Positions 25,418 through 35,719 of a stretch of DNA of 51,784 nt are shown one piece after another. The stretch spans positions 1 through 51,784 of the forward strand of contig JAKSYS010000449.1 in NCBI GenBank assembly GCA_022925895.1, given 5' to 3'. Numbering within the stretch: the stretch's first letter is position 1; each line of letters opens with the position of its first letter. The stretch is from Fragilaria crotonensis (lineage: Eukaryota > Bacillariophyta > Fragilariophyceae > Fragilariales > Fragilariaceae). The notes beneath the pieces were generated by a model. The model saw only the letters and a program-made list of their open reading frames with translations. It did not search any database and was not told the DNA's origin. The position numbers and the translations under genes are program-made.

Positions 25418-27473
25418 CTGGCGCCTCTACATGTGTTCTTCGCAATGTCTCCTTCAAAATGTTCCATCCTCCTGCTGTCTCTGCAGTCATCATTCCTGAT
25501 GATGATTCATTAAAGGACAAGTTGTTGTGAGCCCTGTGCTGTTTTTCTTCCTTGGCATCCTTGCTATCAATGCATAGATTCATCATCTTGTTCCTTGTCA
25601 ACCTTGTCACCCGAATACGTTGATTTGTCGTCATCAATTTCCTCTATGGTGTCCCATCTGCCTTTCATCACCGCCAGCATGTTGGTGCAATTTGCTTCAT
25701 CTTTTAACCAGGAGGAGGAACAATGCGTCGTTTTGGTGGCTTTTCAATGACCTCCTCAGGTTTGTGCTCTTCGGTATTGTCGTCTGGGATCTCCTGCACG
25801 CCGGTCGCAATGTAGCCTTTGTTTCCCTCTTGGCCCGCACCAATGGAGTTTCTGCTGGTTCTCAATTGTTGCTCTTACGCACACGAAGCTTTGTTGTCTT
25901 GGTAGTAGTACGAGGCGATGTCCGAGTACCTGGCGAAGCCGGATATCCTGCTGGTTTTGCCATAGCGAATGTAACAAACTGTCAAAAGAACAAAGGGTAA
26001 GGAAAGCACTAGCTGAGTAAAGATTTAAAGCAAACCACTAGAGCTTAATGGTAATTGTTTGTCAAGTACACGCACTTTTGAATCAGCTAGTACCCAGTTT
26101 TCAAAATTGTAAAACATTGTCCCTATTTATTCATCATTATGTTCAGCTACATCTGCTCAATGTTTTCCCTTCAAGAATGTTTGCCATGAGGCAAATATTC
26201 TGTTGTTAGATGCAGATCAACTTGTTGATGAACCTTGGTGGTAGTAACCTCATCAATGATTCTGTCAGCAGCATTGTCTACACCTGCTGTCGTGCTTCAC
26301 AACAATTAATGAGACGACACCTCTTCCTCAACAAGCAGGAGAGATGCCATTGACTTAAGGCCACCAGGTATGGTGATCTTGTTCCAGTGCTTCCACTTGC
26401 TTCTTACTTTAATTGACCATCCATCTGCACTTTTATCCTAAGATTATTGCCACTTGCTTTGCTTCAACTACTACTATCTTGCTTCCTCTTTGATAAGTGC
26501 TGTTTGCAAAGATGATGGGTAACAATATTATTCATGTGCAATAGAAGAGCTGTGATGTTTGTAACACATTATGTCCACTTGTACTTGCAGTTTGGTGTCA
26601 GGAGTAATCAGCATTGACAACTCTGAAAGTTTGAGCACAGCAAACAGCATACTACCACAGCAGCCAACATGGCTTTTGACAAAAACTCAAATGTACAAAT
26701 CTGCACAGGACGACACCTAACCTTCCAATTTTGATGGTATTCCAATGCACCCATAGCCTTCTTGGTTGTCATGGGGAAAAGGTTGCAACATTGAGGTATT
26801 CCACCGCTTTTTCACCATTCCTTCGATCGCGTCAAATGTTGACCATTTTGAAATGGCACTGTTGGACCTGCTGCTACACCGTACAAGAGAAAATGACACG
26901 TCACCATTATCTTCAGGAGTTATTAAAAACCCGGAAAAAAAGGCTGGACGAGAGAACGACGAATACCGGGGGTACTACTAGTAGTAGAACCCCAACGACT
27001 GTATCATAGCATCATGCTAGCAGTCATGTAGGACGGTTGCGTAAGAAATTAGCTATCTTCGCTCTCATTTCAACGGTCATATGCCGGAACTTCCTGGAAC
27101 ATGTATGTCTTCATGACCTATGTGAACATATGAGATGATTTCTAAATATTTATGGAGGATGTTTACCTCATTTCGCATTATGATATGTACAAGTACATTA
27201 GTATCAGAAATAATGAAGAATTTTGTTCAAAATGATTGTACATTGTACATGTATAAAGTGTATGTTGTGTATGCCGAGCACACCGTTCCTTGTACTAGTA
27301 CAAGCACCTGGACTGCATAGGAAGTGCGTGTGAAAATCTCGCTGAATTCGTATGTACTTCTATGTTACTAGTAGTAGAGTACGTGTACCAACCCAGCGCT
27401 AAACCCTACTGGTACACCTCAACAATGCGAATCGATTTCCAACAGGAAAAAACAGAGGCGTGGTCATTATACC
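25418..27473. other. Interval between the LTR element and the UDP-sugar pyrophosphorylase gene
   Basis: On the minus strand, 25977-25413 holds short basic and acidic frames in changing phases (MAKPAGYPASPGTRTSPRTT, WDTIEEIDDDKSTYSGDK, ILKETLRRTHVEAP). They look like one decayed coding sequence of unknown family. Bases 26000-26900 show nothing recognisable. Bases 27240-27420 are GTAC-rich host intergenic sequence that should include the pyrophosphorylase promoter. Confidence 0.35.
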
Positions 27474-29588
27474 TTGACGATGTGGTGGTCTTCGCCTAGC
27501 AAAAAGAAAAGGGAGGGAGTCCCCCCTGCCCTCGAGAAGTTCCTTCCTTCCCTAACCGATGCGCAGACTGATCTCTGCAAAGTCTTGTGCTCTGCAGAAT
27601 TGATGCAATCCCACCTGTTTGAGCATTGGGGTACTTCAGGTGATGCCAGTCCAGGGATGAAGCGTCTTTTCGTGGAGCAGTTAGAGGCCCTTGACGAAGC
27701 GTATCCTACAGGACTTGCCGGCTACATTGAAAATGCGAGGGAACTGTTGGAGAAAAGTAAAAATGGAGAAAACCCCCTCGAGGGATGGAAGCCAAGCATC
27801 CCTAAAGGATTGTCCTTTGAGATTGGAACGGAAGCGTACAAGCAGATGGAGGTGATCGGACGTCACGAATTAGGGTCCGTGGGTTTTGTTCTTGTTGCAG
27901 GAGGTCTAGGAGAACGATTGGGGTATAATGATATTAAGGTACGTGGAAATGCTTTAGATGGACTTGCTCGTGATCTATCGTCTAACCCAATGCTGCAGCT
28001 TGGCTTGCCAGTTGACCTTGCGACGGAAAATGCTACTTGGAGTATTACATCGAGTACATCCTCGCAGTTGAAAATAATTATGTGACTGAGAAGCATTTCC
28101 ATTTGCCGCTTTGTATTATGACTTCAGCCGATACAAATGCCGGGACTGTGGCTTTGCTCGAGCAGAACAACTATTTTGGCATGAAGAAAGAATGTGTTAC
28201 TATCATCCAGCAAGGCGACGGTGTGCCCGCTCTCTATGACAACGATGCCTCCATTGCACTTGAGCCCAATAATCAGTACAAAGTGTTAACCAAACCGCAT
28301 GGACATGGTGATGTCCATGCTCTTTTGCACAAACACAAGGTCGCCAGTAATTGGGTTGCTCAAGGAATTCAGTGGATCACGTTCTTTCAAGACACAAATG
28401 GACTGGCTTTTCACACTCTCCCGCTGGCATTGGGCGTTTCAAAAGAGAATGATCTTATCATGAACTCTTTGGCCATTCCTCGAAAGGCAAAGCAAGCTAT
28501 CGGCGCCATCGCCAAGTTAACGCACGAAGAGACAGGCGAGACTAGGTGAGTTACAACTCGCTTGCTTACACCACGAAAATCAAGCTGTCGGCAAGGATGA
28601 CAAAACATCACCACATCACAACTGATGATTCCATGACTGATGAAAGTTTCTGAGCTCATTTGCCAAAACATCTGGTGGGCTTATCATGATTTTGTGACTT
28701 ATGCGCTTTTCGTCCCTCTCATTTTACAGAACTATCAATGTCGAATACAACCAACTTGACCCTCTTCTCCGTGCCAATGGATTTCCTGACGGCGACGTCA
28801 ACGACCCAGATACTGGATTCTCGCCATTCCCTGGAAACATTAACCAACTTGTTTTCAAGGCTGTGCCATACGCTGAAATTTTGGATGTGTGCAAAGGCAT
28901 TATGCCTGAGTTCATCAACCCGAAGTATGCCGATGCCTCCAAGACGGTCTTCAAGAAGCCGACTCGTCTGGAATGCATGATGCAAGACTTTCCTAGCGTC
29001 TTGACTGGATCTGATGCGAAACGGGTGGCCTTCACATCAGTCTCAGCCGATTTGTGCTTCTCTCCCGTCAAGAACTCCCCCGAGGATGGCGCATTGTTGC
29101 AGGCTCAGGGGACCCACCCGGCATGCGCGGCTAGCGCTGAGGCTGACCAATACGGAGCCTGTCGCACGATTTTGAGGTCCATTGGTGTCCAGGTTGAGGA
29201 CCGGGAACCTGAAACCTACAACGGAATTTCGGTCGTCCTTGGGCCTGATATAGTGATTTCTCCTACCGCCATGTGCTGCCCAGGTGAATATGAGGAGGTC
29301 TTCACTACTCCTGATAAAGTTCGCATTTCTGCCAGATCGTCATTGATCATCCTAGGTAGCGGAAATCTGACAATCGAGAGCTTGGACTTGGATGGAGCTC
29401 TTGTTATTGAATGCGAAGAGGGTGCAGAAGGGATTGTGCGGGATCTTGCTGTGAAAAACGAAGGGTGGGTGCGGGAACCAGTGGAGAACTCGGGCAACAA
29501 GCTCCTAGACATGCGTGGATACAAACTTGTCATGAAGAAGACAGCCGAGGTGGAATACAGAAAGAAGGCGGAGTGTGTGATTCTGTAG
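27474..29588 (+). CDS. USP: UDP-sugar pyrophosphorylase, two introns, one frameshift
   Basis: Converts sugar 1-phosphates plus UTP to UDP-sugars and pyrophosphate, for nucleotide-sugar salvage and polysaccharide synthesis. No targeting presequence is visible, so it is probably cytosolic. The nucleotide-binding signature VGFVLVAGGLGERLGYNDIK is at about 27880-27938. CIMTSADTNAGT, NYFGMKKECVTIIQQ, TKPHGHGDVHALLHKHKV, ITFFQDTNGL, INVEYNQLDPLLRANGFPDG, TGFSPFPGNINQL and TRLECMMQDFPSVL all match the plant/protist USP family. Introns: 27939-27998 (60 bp, gtacgt..gcag) and 28546-28729 (184 bp, gtgagt..ttacag). One base appears to be missing near 28030, where the frame moves just before EYYIEYILAVE. 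The spliced length of about 623 codons suits USP. It ends ECVIL at 29588, convergent with RPL23A. Confidence 0.93.
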
Positions 29589-30103
29589 ATAGTCGAAACG
29601 AGTCTCCACCGTACGCGTTTCAGATTGATTGTTCCAGTCCTCCAAGGGAAATTGTAAGCGTCACGTATCATCATTTTTAGGTAATTTAAAGTTCTTTAGA
29701 TGGACCCTACTCTTTTAGGAACGTCAAGCGCATCTAAATTCTTGCTGAATCACGAACAACAGTGTCACGTATCATGAAGCGAAGGCTGCGCGAGAGCGTT
29801 GAGGATTGTAGGGTCCAGATTCTATACATTACTAGCGTAGATGAAAAAACTCTTGTCATGAAGAAGACAGGCAAGCTGAAATACAGAAAGATGACAGATT
29901 ATTCGATTCTGTATACAAGCAAAACGAGTCGTCGTCTCACGATTTCAAGCGCGATTGTTCCAGTCGTCGTCCAAAGGAAATAAGTGGCGAAACGAAGAAA
30001 CACTGAGCAGCAATTCAATTTTAGGTAATATACTGTTCTTTAGATGACACCGACTCTGTTAGCAACATCAAGAGCATCGAAATCCTTGCTCAATCGCACG
30101 TAG
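29466..30103. repeat. Tandem duplication of the USP/RPL23A convergent 3' junction
   Basis: Unit 1 (about 29466-29750) holds the true USP C-terminus and, on the minus strand at 29745-29692, a decayed RPL23A C-terminus (NLDALDVPKRVGSI then stop). Unit 2 (about 29785-30103) holds a decayed USP C-terminus (TLVMKKTGKLKYRKM, 29849-29895) and the true RPL23A end ([14 protein letters not shown] then stop). So the order USP end, spacer, RPL23A end occurs twice in tandem, one real and one relic of each. Confidence 0.8.
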
Positions 30104-30469
30104 CTTTTCTTCAAGCCTCTTGGGGTGATGAGAGTATTGACCTTTCTCACACTCAATATTGTACAGCTCCTTGACGGCCGCCTTGATCTGACGCTTGTTG
30201 GCTTTGATGTCAACAATGAAAACAAGAGTGTTGGAATCCTCGATGAGCTTCATGGATGATTCTGTGGTCAAGGGGTACTTGATAATTGAGTGCTTGTCCA
30301 GAGTGTTCTTCTTCGGCGTACTGTTTCTCTGGTACTCTGGCTTGCGCGGAAGGCTCAGAGTCTTCGGCTTGTAGAAGTGAGTCTTGGTGTGAATGCGGGT
30401 TCCCTTCTTGGAAATACCCTTTTTCAAGACCTTCGACACCTTGGTTGCCTTAGCTTTGCCTGCCATCAT
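30040..30469 (-). CDS. RPL23A: 60S ribosomal protein L23a, one frameshift
   Basis: Large-subunit ribosomal protein (uL23) at the polypeptide exit tunnel. The main frame from 30469 reads [36 protein letters not shown] and [20 protein letters not shown], then [20 protein letters not shown]. The universally conserved C-terminus continues one base out of phase near 30115 ([33 protein letters not shown], stop at 30040). Length of about 143 codons is normal for the family. An alternative start is possible: ATGTCAG at 30687-30681 followed by gtgagg, joined to an acceptor gcag at 30460, would give [10 protein letters not shown] with a 221-bp intron just after the start codon. Confidence 0.93.
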
Positions 30470-30865
30470 GGTGAACGTTGGAAGGAAATGTTAGTTAGGG
30501 TGATGGTTGGATAACACAGCTGGCATGTCTCTCCATCAGGCGACAAAGACTTTCAACCACATGGCAAACTCAACAGAAATCGTTCAAATAAATCACACTT
30601 TGTCACCGCAATCACTTCTCCCGATACAACTGCAATGCATCACATGATAACAGAATCGCTATTGCAATAATTGCCCTCACCTGACATGGTTGTTGATTGA
30701 AATTGATAAAGCAAGTAGCACGATGTTCGACAACAGGGGTCGCAAAATCAAGGACTGCAGTAAGTGGTAAAGGTAAAGCGGCAAGTTTCGCCAAGGTCCC
30801 TTATCCCTTAACCCTGACAACCCTGGAACCTGGAAGAAATGAGAAATTATCTTCGGTATGCATAC

Positions 30866-31088
30866 CAATAGCGACCAAAGGGAATTATGACCGAGGATGA
30901 CCCAAAGTTAGAAACGGCCCTAGTTTTGCACCCAGCCGAGTTGACTGTTAACCGTTGTAATGGTGGCTTCCTATACCGTATAGGAAGCCACCATTACAAC
31001 GGTTAACAGTCAACTCGGCTGGGTGCAAAACTAGGGCCGTTTCTAACTTTGGGTCATCCTCGGTCATAATTCCCTTTGGTCGCTATTG
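30866..31088. repeat. Perfect 110-bp inverted repeat with a 3-bp centre
   Basis: Arms 30866-30975 and 30979-31088 are exact reverse complements with only ccg between them. The arms contain no repeat word and no recognisable coding sequence. It lies upstream of RPL23A (about 180 bp from its possible first exon). It may be a real cruciform or hairpin locus, or a fold-back artefact of library preparation or assembly. Confidence 0.95.
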
Positions 31089-31771
31089 CAGTACGAGTAC
31101 AAGGTACAAGTACCAGGTAGTATGTCGTAGAAAACAGGGATCTACTGTATGTCATACGTGGTGGTACGTGGTAGTTTCTGATGATTCTGGTTGTGTTGAT
31201 AACGAGTGGTGCGCACGTGTTATGTCATATTAATGTCCATGTGGACGTACAGAAGTCCGGCATTATGCATACCTCCATACTTGTACCTAATGCATGTGAT
31301 ACATGTAACATATAAAACATATATAAAATAGTCGAATATGTTTTTTGAGGTGTATTATTGTACTTGTACGCTTTAGCTGCGTGGTGCGTTTTACTGTTTT
31401 TTTTAGTGTGTATATCGTCCTCTTTTACTCCGAGTTCCGAGTTCCGAGTTCCGAGTATTAATAAGATACTGGTACTGGTACCAAATCTTGTACTACTACT
31501 GCATCTCTCAATGGTACATCAAGTCGGAACTCTCATGTCGGAGTATGCATAGAACTGCAATCGTACTCCAAGCTGTCTATTGCAAACATGAACTCCAAGA
31601 ACTCCTATACAAGTACCATTTGCTTGCTCGGTGTACTTCGTGGCGATGAATCTAGATACATGCATAGAACCTAGCGAGCTTATGAACTAGCAGCAATAAC
31701 GAGCTTGGCGGGCCAAGCACTTCTGAATCCTCGATGATCCTGTAGCTCACGATCCAAAACATATGATTTCG
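31089..31771. other. Intergenic region between the palindrome and plastid paralog A
   Basis: GTAC-rich and AT-rich host intergenic sequence (gtacgagtacaaggtacaag near 31090, ggtactggtaccaaatcttg near 31470). The short tandem gttccga x3 sits at about 31433-31456. No gene seen. Confidence 0.4.
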
Positions 31772-32365
31772 TCATTTTGCTTGCTCGGCCTTTGCAGGCA
31801 GAATTGTCCGAGCCTTGTCGATTCCATCACCTTCTCTCAGCCGCAACAATCGTTTTTCTTCCTCAATTTCTTCCACTCCGAAGGCTGTTCTTTCCAGCTC
31901 ATCCAACACACTGTGGAGAAGGACACTTTCCTGCAGCAAGTATTGTAGCGACGGTTTGGCACCATATCGTTCAGCCTTAATAGAGTATTCGGAAATGACT
32001 ATGGTGCACATCCCGGAACCATCCTTGAAGTATAGATCCAGGCCACCTTCGTTGTTTTGCTTCGGGAACCAGGTTCCTGGTTCAGGCTTGTTCCCCTCAG
32101 ATACCATGTGGATTTGCATCAAGAACTGGAGCGCACCAATCTTCACCCCAAGAGTGGGAATCTCGAAGATGGTTGTTGGCACATTCGGATCAGCCTCGGC
32201 CTTATTGCCGCCAAACAGGTTTGAGAAGAGGTTAATCTTGAGTGCACTGCTGTTACTCCTCACCGAAAGATTTTCAGTTCGAAGGATCGGGGAGAAGGCA
32301 ATTCCCTGCCATACCAGCATGCAACAGACGATGAAAAGGGGCAAGGCAGTTGTAGAGGAGTACAT
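31772..32365 (-). CDS. Plastid-targeted protein of unknown family, paralog A
   Basis: A 197-residue protein if translation starts at ATG 32365, which is chosen because it opens a signal peptide (MYSSTTALPLFIVCCMLVW). This is followed by GIA|FSPIL, an ASAFAP-like motif with Phe at +1, the mark of plastid import in diatoms. The mature part has ALQFLMQIHMV, KPEPGTWFPKQNNEGGLDLY, DGSGMCTIVISEYSIKAERY, LQYLLQESVLLHSVLDELER and a charged tail ending KAEQAK. It aligns along its length with the divergent neighbour at 32983-33600 (shared GTW, DLYF-D--G, RxG--PS--Y--QE and vLdElxr patterns). I do not recognise the family, so no function is assigned. The frame is intact. Confidence 0.8.
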   Translation of the reverse strand: MYSSTTALPLFIVCCMLVWQGIAFSPILRTENLSVRSNSSALKINLFSNLFGGNKAEADPNVPTTIFEIPTLGVKIGALQFLMQIHMVSEGNKPEPGTWFPKQNNEGGLDLYFKDGSGMCTIVISEYSIKAERYGAKPSLQYLLQESVLLHSVLDELERTAFGVEEIEEEKRLLRLREGDGIDKARTILPAKAEQAK

Positions 32366-32982
32366 CGCTCGTTCGAAATGGATATTGTGATGGTGAGTGT
32401 TGATGAGCTGAATGGAGCAAGTTGTTTTGCTTTGCAACGATGCATGTGGCAAGACGGTGACATGTCGTGAGTTGGTCAGTGGCAAGTGGCAAGGATGGCG
32501 GATTGACGACCTTGTAGAGGTGATGTGTTTCGTGCGTGTTCAGCTCCGAGAACTAAGTACAGTTGTACTGTCATACCATCTCGATCGTGAAATGCACAGT
32601 GTGACTGACGCCTGCATGATTTGAACATCGGTATGGGCAATTCACAATTTTTCCTTTGGCACGGGGGATTGGGTGTATCATATGGAGATTTAATATATCC
32701 ATACGTGAAATCTTTCATAAGGTAGGACTATAGATGATACGCTGCCAATTATGATACAGTACCATGTTGTACTAATAGTTTTCTGTGACTGTACTCCGTA
32801 CTCAGTACTGTACAGCTGACTCACATGTCTGAATCATTACTCACGTCGAGGACATCGATGCATGACATACTGATTTCCGAATTGTTGTGAGACGACTTCG
32901 ATCTCATTAGAGATGTATCCATTTGTTCCAAGTTGAACTGTGCATTCATCGTTTGGGTCGTCCCGAACGGCCTGGATCCAGA
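32366..32982. promoter_or_regulatory. Shared divergent promoter region of the plastid paralog pair
   Basis: 617 bp between the two divergent start codons. GTAC strings cluster near 32756-32815 (gtaccatgttgtac, ccgtactcagtactgtacag). No defined transcription-factor site was recognised. Head-to-head layout makes co-regulation plausible but unproven. Confidence 0.4.
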
Positions 32983-33600
32983 ATGAAGAATGTTCGCCTC
33001 CGAATTGTGTTGCTGTGCAACTTCCTTTTGATGCTTTGCCATGGTGTCGATGCCTTCGCCTCGTCTCTGACAGCTTGGATCAAGGATGCCCCAACTGGCA
33101 CTGCATTAGGAGTTGGAAACATCTTTGACGGAATTGGTAGATTCTTCTCATCCGACAATAGTGACGACCACGACAGAAATACTGATGATGATAGCTACTT
33201 GGGTAGCTTCCGCCTCGTATCACTCGACGTGGAGTCCCTCAAACCTGGAGGATTGAGGCTCTTTCTCATGTTCTATCTTCTTGGTATGCAAAACAATCCG
33301 GAAAAGGGGACTTGGAGGATAGATCAGCCCACTAGTGATGAATACATTATCGACTTGTACTTTCATGATCAGACAGGAGCACTGATGGTACGTCTAGCTG
33401 AGGACAACGTGGTGATTGATCGTTTGGGAAGCACGCCATCAACGGCATACATTATGCAAGAAACAGTTGTAGTCGATGGAATCCTAGAGGAGATGCAAAG
33501 AATGGCGACAGATCGTGACATCAAACGAGACGATCGTCTTATCTTGCTGAAAGATGACAGCGTGATAACGAGCGCAAGAGAATCGCTTTCGTTCGGATGA
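32983..33600 (+). CDS. Plastid-targeted protein of unknown family, paralog B
   Basis: A 205-residue protein starting at ATG 32983. The start is chosen because it opens the signal peptide MKNVRLRIVLLCNFLLMLC, leading to VDA|FASSL, an ASAFAP-like plastid cleavage site. The mature region continues with an acidic linker (DNSDDHDRNTDDDSY), LRLFLMFYLLGMQNNPEKGT, YIIDLYFHDQTGALMVRLAE, VVIDRLGSTPSTAYIMQETV and a C-terminal DDRLILLKDDSVITSARES. The same pattern order appears in paralog A. No catalytic motif is evident. It is convergent with the acidic protein gene at 33648, with only about 47 bp between stops. Confidence 0.8.
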   Translation: MKNVRLRIVLLCNFLLMLCHGVDAFASSLTAWIKDAPTGTALGVGNIFDGIGRFFSSDNSDDHDRNTDDDSYLGSFRLVSLDVESLKPGGLRLFLMFYLLGMQNNPEKGTWRIDQPTSDEYIIDLYFHDQTGALMVRLAEDNVVIDRLGSTPSTAYIMQETVVVDGILEEMQRMATDRDIKRDDRLILLKDDSVITSARESLSFG

Positions 33601-33647
33601 GAATTCTCGCTGGAAATAATCTGAAAATAATCAAGGGCTTCATGGCT

Positions 33648-34334
33648 TCAATCATCTTCGTCGTCCTCTATGTCATCGTCGTCGTCATCTTCATCATCGT
33701 CATAATTGTAGGCCCGTAGTGTTTTGCCTCCATATGAATTCATGGGCTGTCGCACCTGAGACACTTCTTCTGCATGACCTCCAACATCCAGAGCCATGAA
33801 TGGTCGCAGCTCTTCAGGGATATGACTCATATCACCACCGCCACTGGCGCCAGAGAGAAGGGCTGCTGCTGCTTCTTGTTCATTCATCGAGTAGCCAGAA
33901 ACTTCTAAAGCACTACTTGTCGATTCGTCCATATCCTCATCGTCCTCATCTGGAGCGTGAGCCTTGAAATGGGTCAAATTCAGCTTGACCTTTTTCGGGG
34001 CAGCCTTGATCGCCGTTTGTCTTACAATTTTCTTCTTCTTAGCTGGTGGTTCGTCTTCATCAGTTTCCGTATCGTCGGATTTTTTTCGCTTGCTCATTGC
34101 CTTGGGAAGGGACTTCCTCTTGACAACAGCCTTAACTTTGGAAGGTTTCTTCCATATTGAAGCAGCCGTCAGTTTCCCTTCGGGAGTGAGGTTGGCGGCA
34201 ATCTCCTCCAGCCAGTAGCGCCGTTGGGCCTTGGCTGCCGCCACCGCTTCTTTAGCAACGATTACAGCTTCCGTCAACCTAGCATGAACCTCTCGCCACG
34301 CTTTAATTTCCGACCGGAATTCCGATGTATCCAT
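33648..34334 (-). CDS. Acidic/basic low-complexity protein, probably nuclear
   Basis: 228 residues in one intact frame. The N-terminal 50 residues are a predicted helix or coiled coil (FRSEIKAWREVHARLTEAVI, AVAAAKAQRRYWLEEIAANL). A Lys-rich NLS-like centre follows (SKRKKSDDTETDEDEPPAKK), then KKVKLNLTHFKAHAPDEDDE, and the protein ends in a long Asp/Glu tract (DDDEDDDDDDIEDDEDD). The composition suggests a chromatin- or nucleolus-associated protein, but I recognise no named domain. It lies tail to tail with plastid paralog B. Confidence 0.65.
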   Translation of the reverse strand: MDTSEFRSEIKAWREVHARLTEAVIVAKEAVAAAKAQRRYWLEEIAANLTPEGKLTAASIWKKPSKVKAVVKRKSLPKAMSKRKKSDDTETDEDEPPAKKKKIVRQTAIKAAPKKVKLNLTHFKAHAPDEDDEDMDESTSSALEVSGYSMNEQEAAAALLSGASGGGDMSHIPEELRPFMALDVGGHAEEVSQVRQPMNSYGGKTLRAYNYDDDEDDDDDDIEDDEDD

Positions 34335-34497
34335 TGCTTGCGCTTGACAAGATCAATGAATGGGGGGATGTGAGGTGAAAGAGCTGGGATTAGCTTGGCA
34401 AACAGCAAACGACATCACGGATCGGGTTACAGCACCAAACCACAACTGGCGTGGTTGGCGGTGCAAACTCTTGCACTTACTCTACCCTGGTACCAGG

Positions 34498-35088
34498 AAG
34501 GTCCGGCAGTACGGGCGAAGTCCTGAATAAAGGAAGTATGCGCGCCCGCCGGGAGGGAAACAAGTTCCGATCGATGTCTGGCTGGCGCGAAAGTGGATGT
34601 GCCGGCGTGGTGGTGACACGGCTGACGTCCGTAAGAAAATTTGCTTACAGCGAAAAAAAAATTGCTTACGGAATGAAATTGCTGACGGAATTTGCTTACC
34701 ATAAGCAAATCTATTGTAAGCAGAAATTTGCTTACAAAATTTGCTTACTGGGAGATTAAATTTGCTTACGGGGACTGTCTTTTCTACGTAAAAACATACC
34801 AATTTTCAAACACCTAAATAAAATTTACTTACAGCAAAGAAGAATTTGCTTATAAAATCAAATTTGCTTACAGAAAAATTTGCTTACAAAATTTGCTTAC
34901 CGGCATAATTTGCTTACTGATTTTGCTTACTGTCAAGAAGAATTTGCTTACGATGCAGCAACCTTGCCGGCTCGGATGGATCATTAGCATTGCTAAAATT
35001 CTCTCGCAACATGCAAATCGGAGCAAGGCTGGCGCGCAAACTCAACTGCCCCTAACGGTACGGCTGGAACGTGCATGGGCCGGACCTT
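34498..35088. mobile_element. Non-autonomous element B with TTTGCTTAC keyword array, CCAGG target duplication
   Basis: Terminal inverted repeats AAGGTCCGGC (34498-34507) and GCCGGACCTT (35079-35088) are flanked on both sides by CCAGG (34493-34497 and 35089-35093), a 5-bp target duplication. Inside, 34630-34960 holds about 15-20 copies of (aat)ttgcttac at irregular spacing. GC boxes border the array: ctggctggcgcg near 34580, cttgccggctcgg near 34965 and aggctggcgcgc near 35027. No coding sequence. Confidence 0.65.
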
Positions 35089-35093
35089 CCAGG

Positions 35094-35714
35094 GACATCC
35101 GGAATTCCTTCTTGAACCTCATTTACCGAGAGTTTTTTTGGGCTGTCAAATCGAGTCACGTGACACACGACCGCTTAATAAATAACGTCAATGGATACTG
35201 GCTGGCGTCATGAATGCAAATGGGGGCTTGGCAGGCTCGGAGGTTATTTCTTCTCGTAAATAAGTCCAAGATTAGAAAGCTACTCATGAATAAGTTGATG
35301 AGAAGATTTCTTCTCTTAAATAAGTTGATGAGAAGATTTCTTCTCGTAAATAAGTTCACGATTAGATACCTTCTCGTTTTTAAGTTCGACTTCTACGAGA
35401 AAGTGTATTGATAAAATGAAATCTTCTCTTAAATAAGTTCATAAGAAGATTTCTTTCTTCTTATGAATAAGTTCATGAGAAGAATTCTTCTCGTAAATAA
35501 GTTCACAAGAAGATTTCTTCTCGTAAATAAGTTCACGATTAGATTTCTTCTCGTAAATAAGTTCGCCACGATGCCACGCTGGCTCGCACGCTAGCCAATA
35601 CTCTTACGACATCGCAATGAACATATACAGTTTTGAATATTGATGTAATTTCAGTTTCCAATCTACGTATATCTGTGTAACCCAATAAAAGAATAAGAAG
35701 GAATTCCGGATGTC
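35094..35714. mobile_element. Non-autonomous element C with TAAATAAGTTC keyword array, CCAGG target duplication
   Basis: A perfect 20-bp terminal inverted repeat (GACATCCGGAATTCCTTCTT at 35094-35113, its complement at 35695-35714) is flanked by CCAGG at 35089-35093 and 35715-35719. The left CCAGG is the same one that ends element B. Inside, 35245-35570 carries a roughly 30-bp unit (agatttcttctcgtaaataa then gttcacg) about 9-10 times, between boxes ggcaggctcgg (35233) and cgctggctcgcacgc (35577). No coding sequence. Confidence 0.8.
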
Positions 35715-35719
35715 CCAGG

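Noticed and set aside
25418..25432. tggcgcctc just after the right LTR as a tRNA primer-binding site of a plus-strand element
   Set aside because: Integrase and RNase H are on the minus strand, so the primer site should lie on the inner, lower-coordinate side of this LTR.
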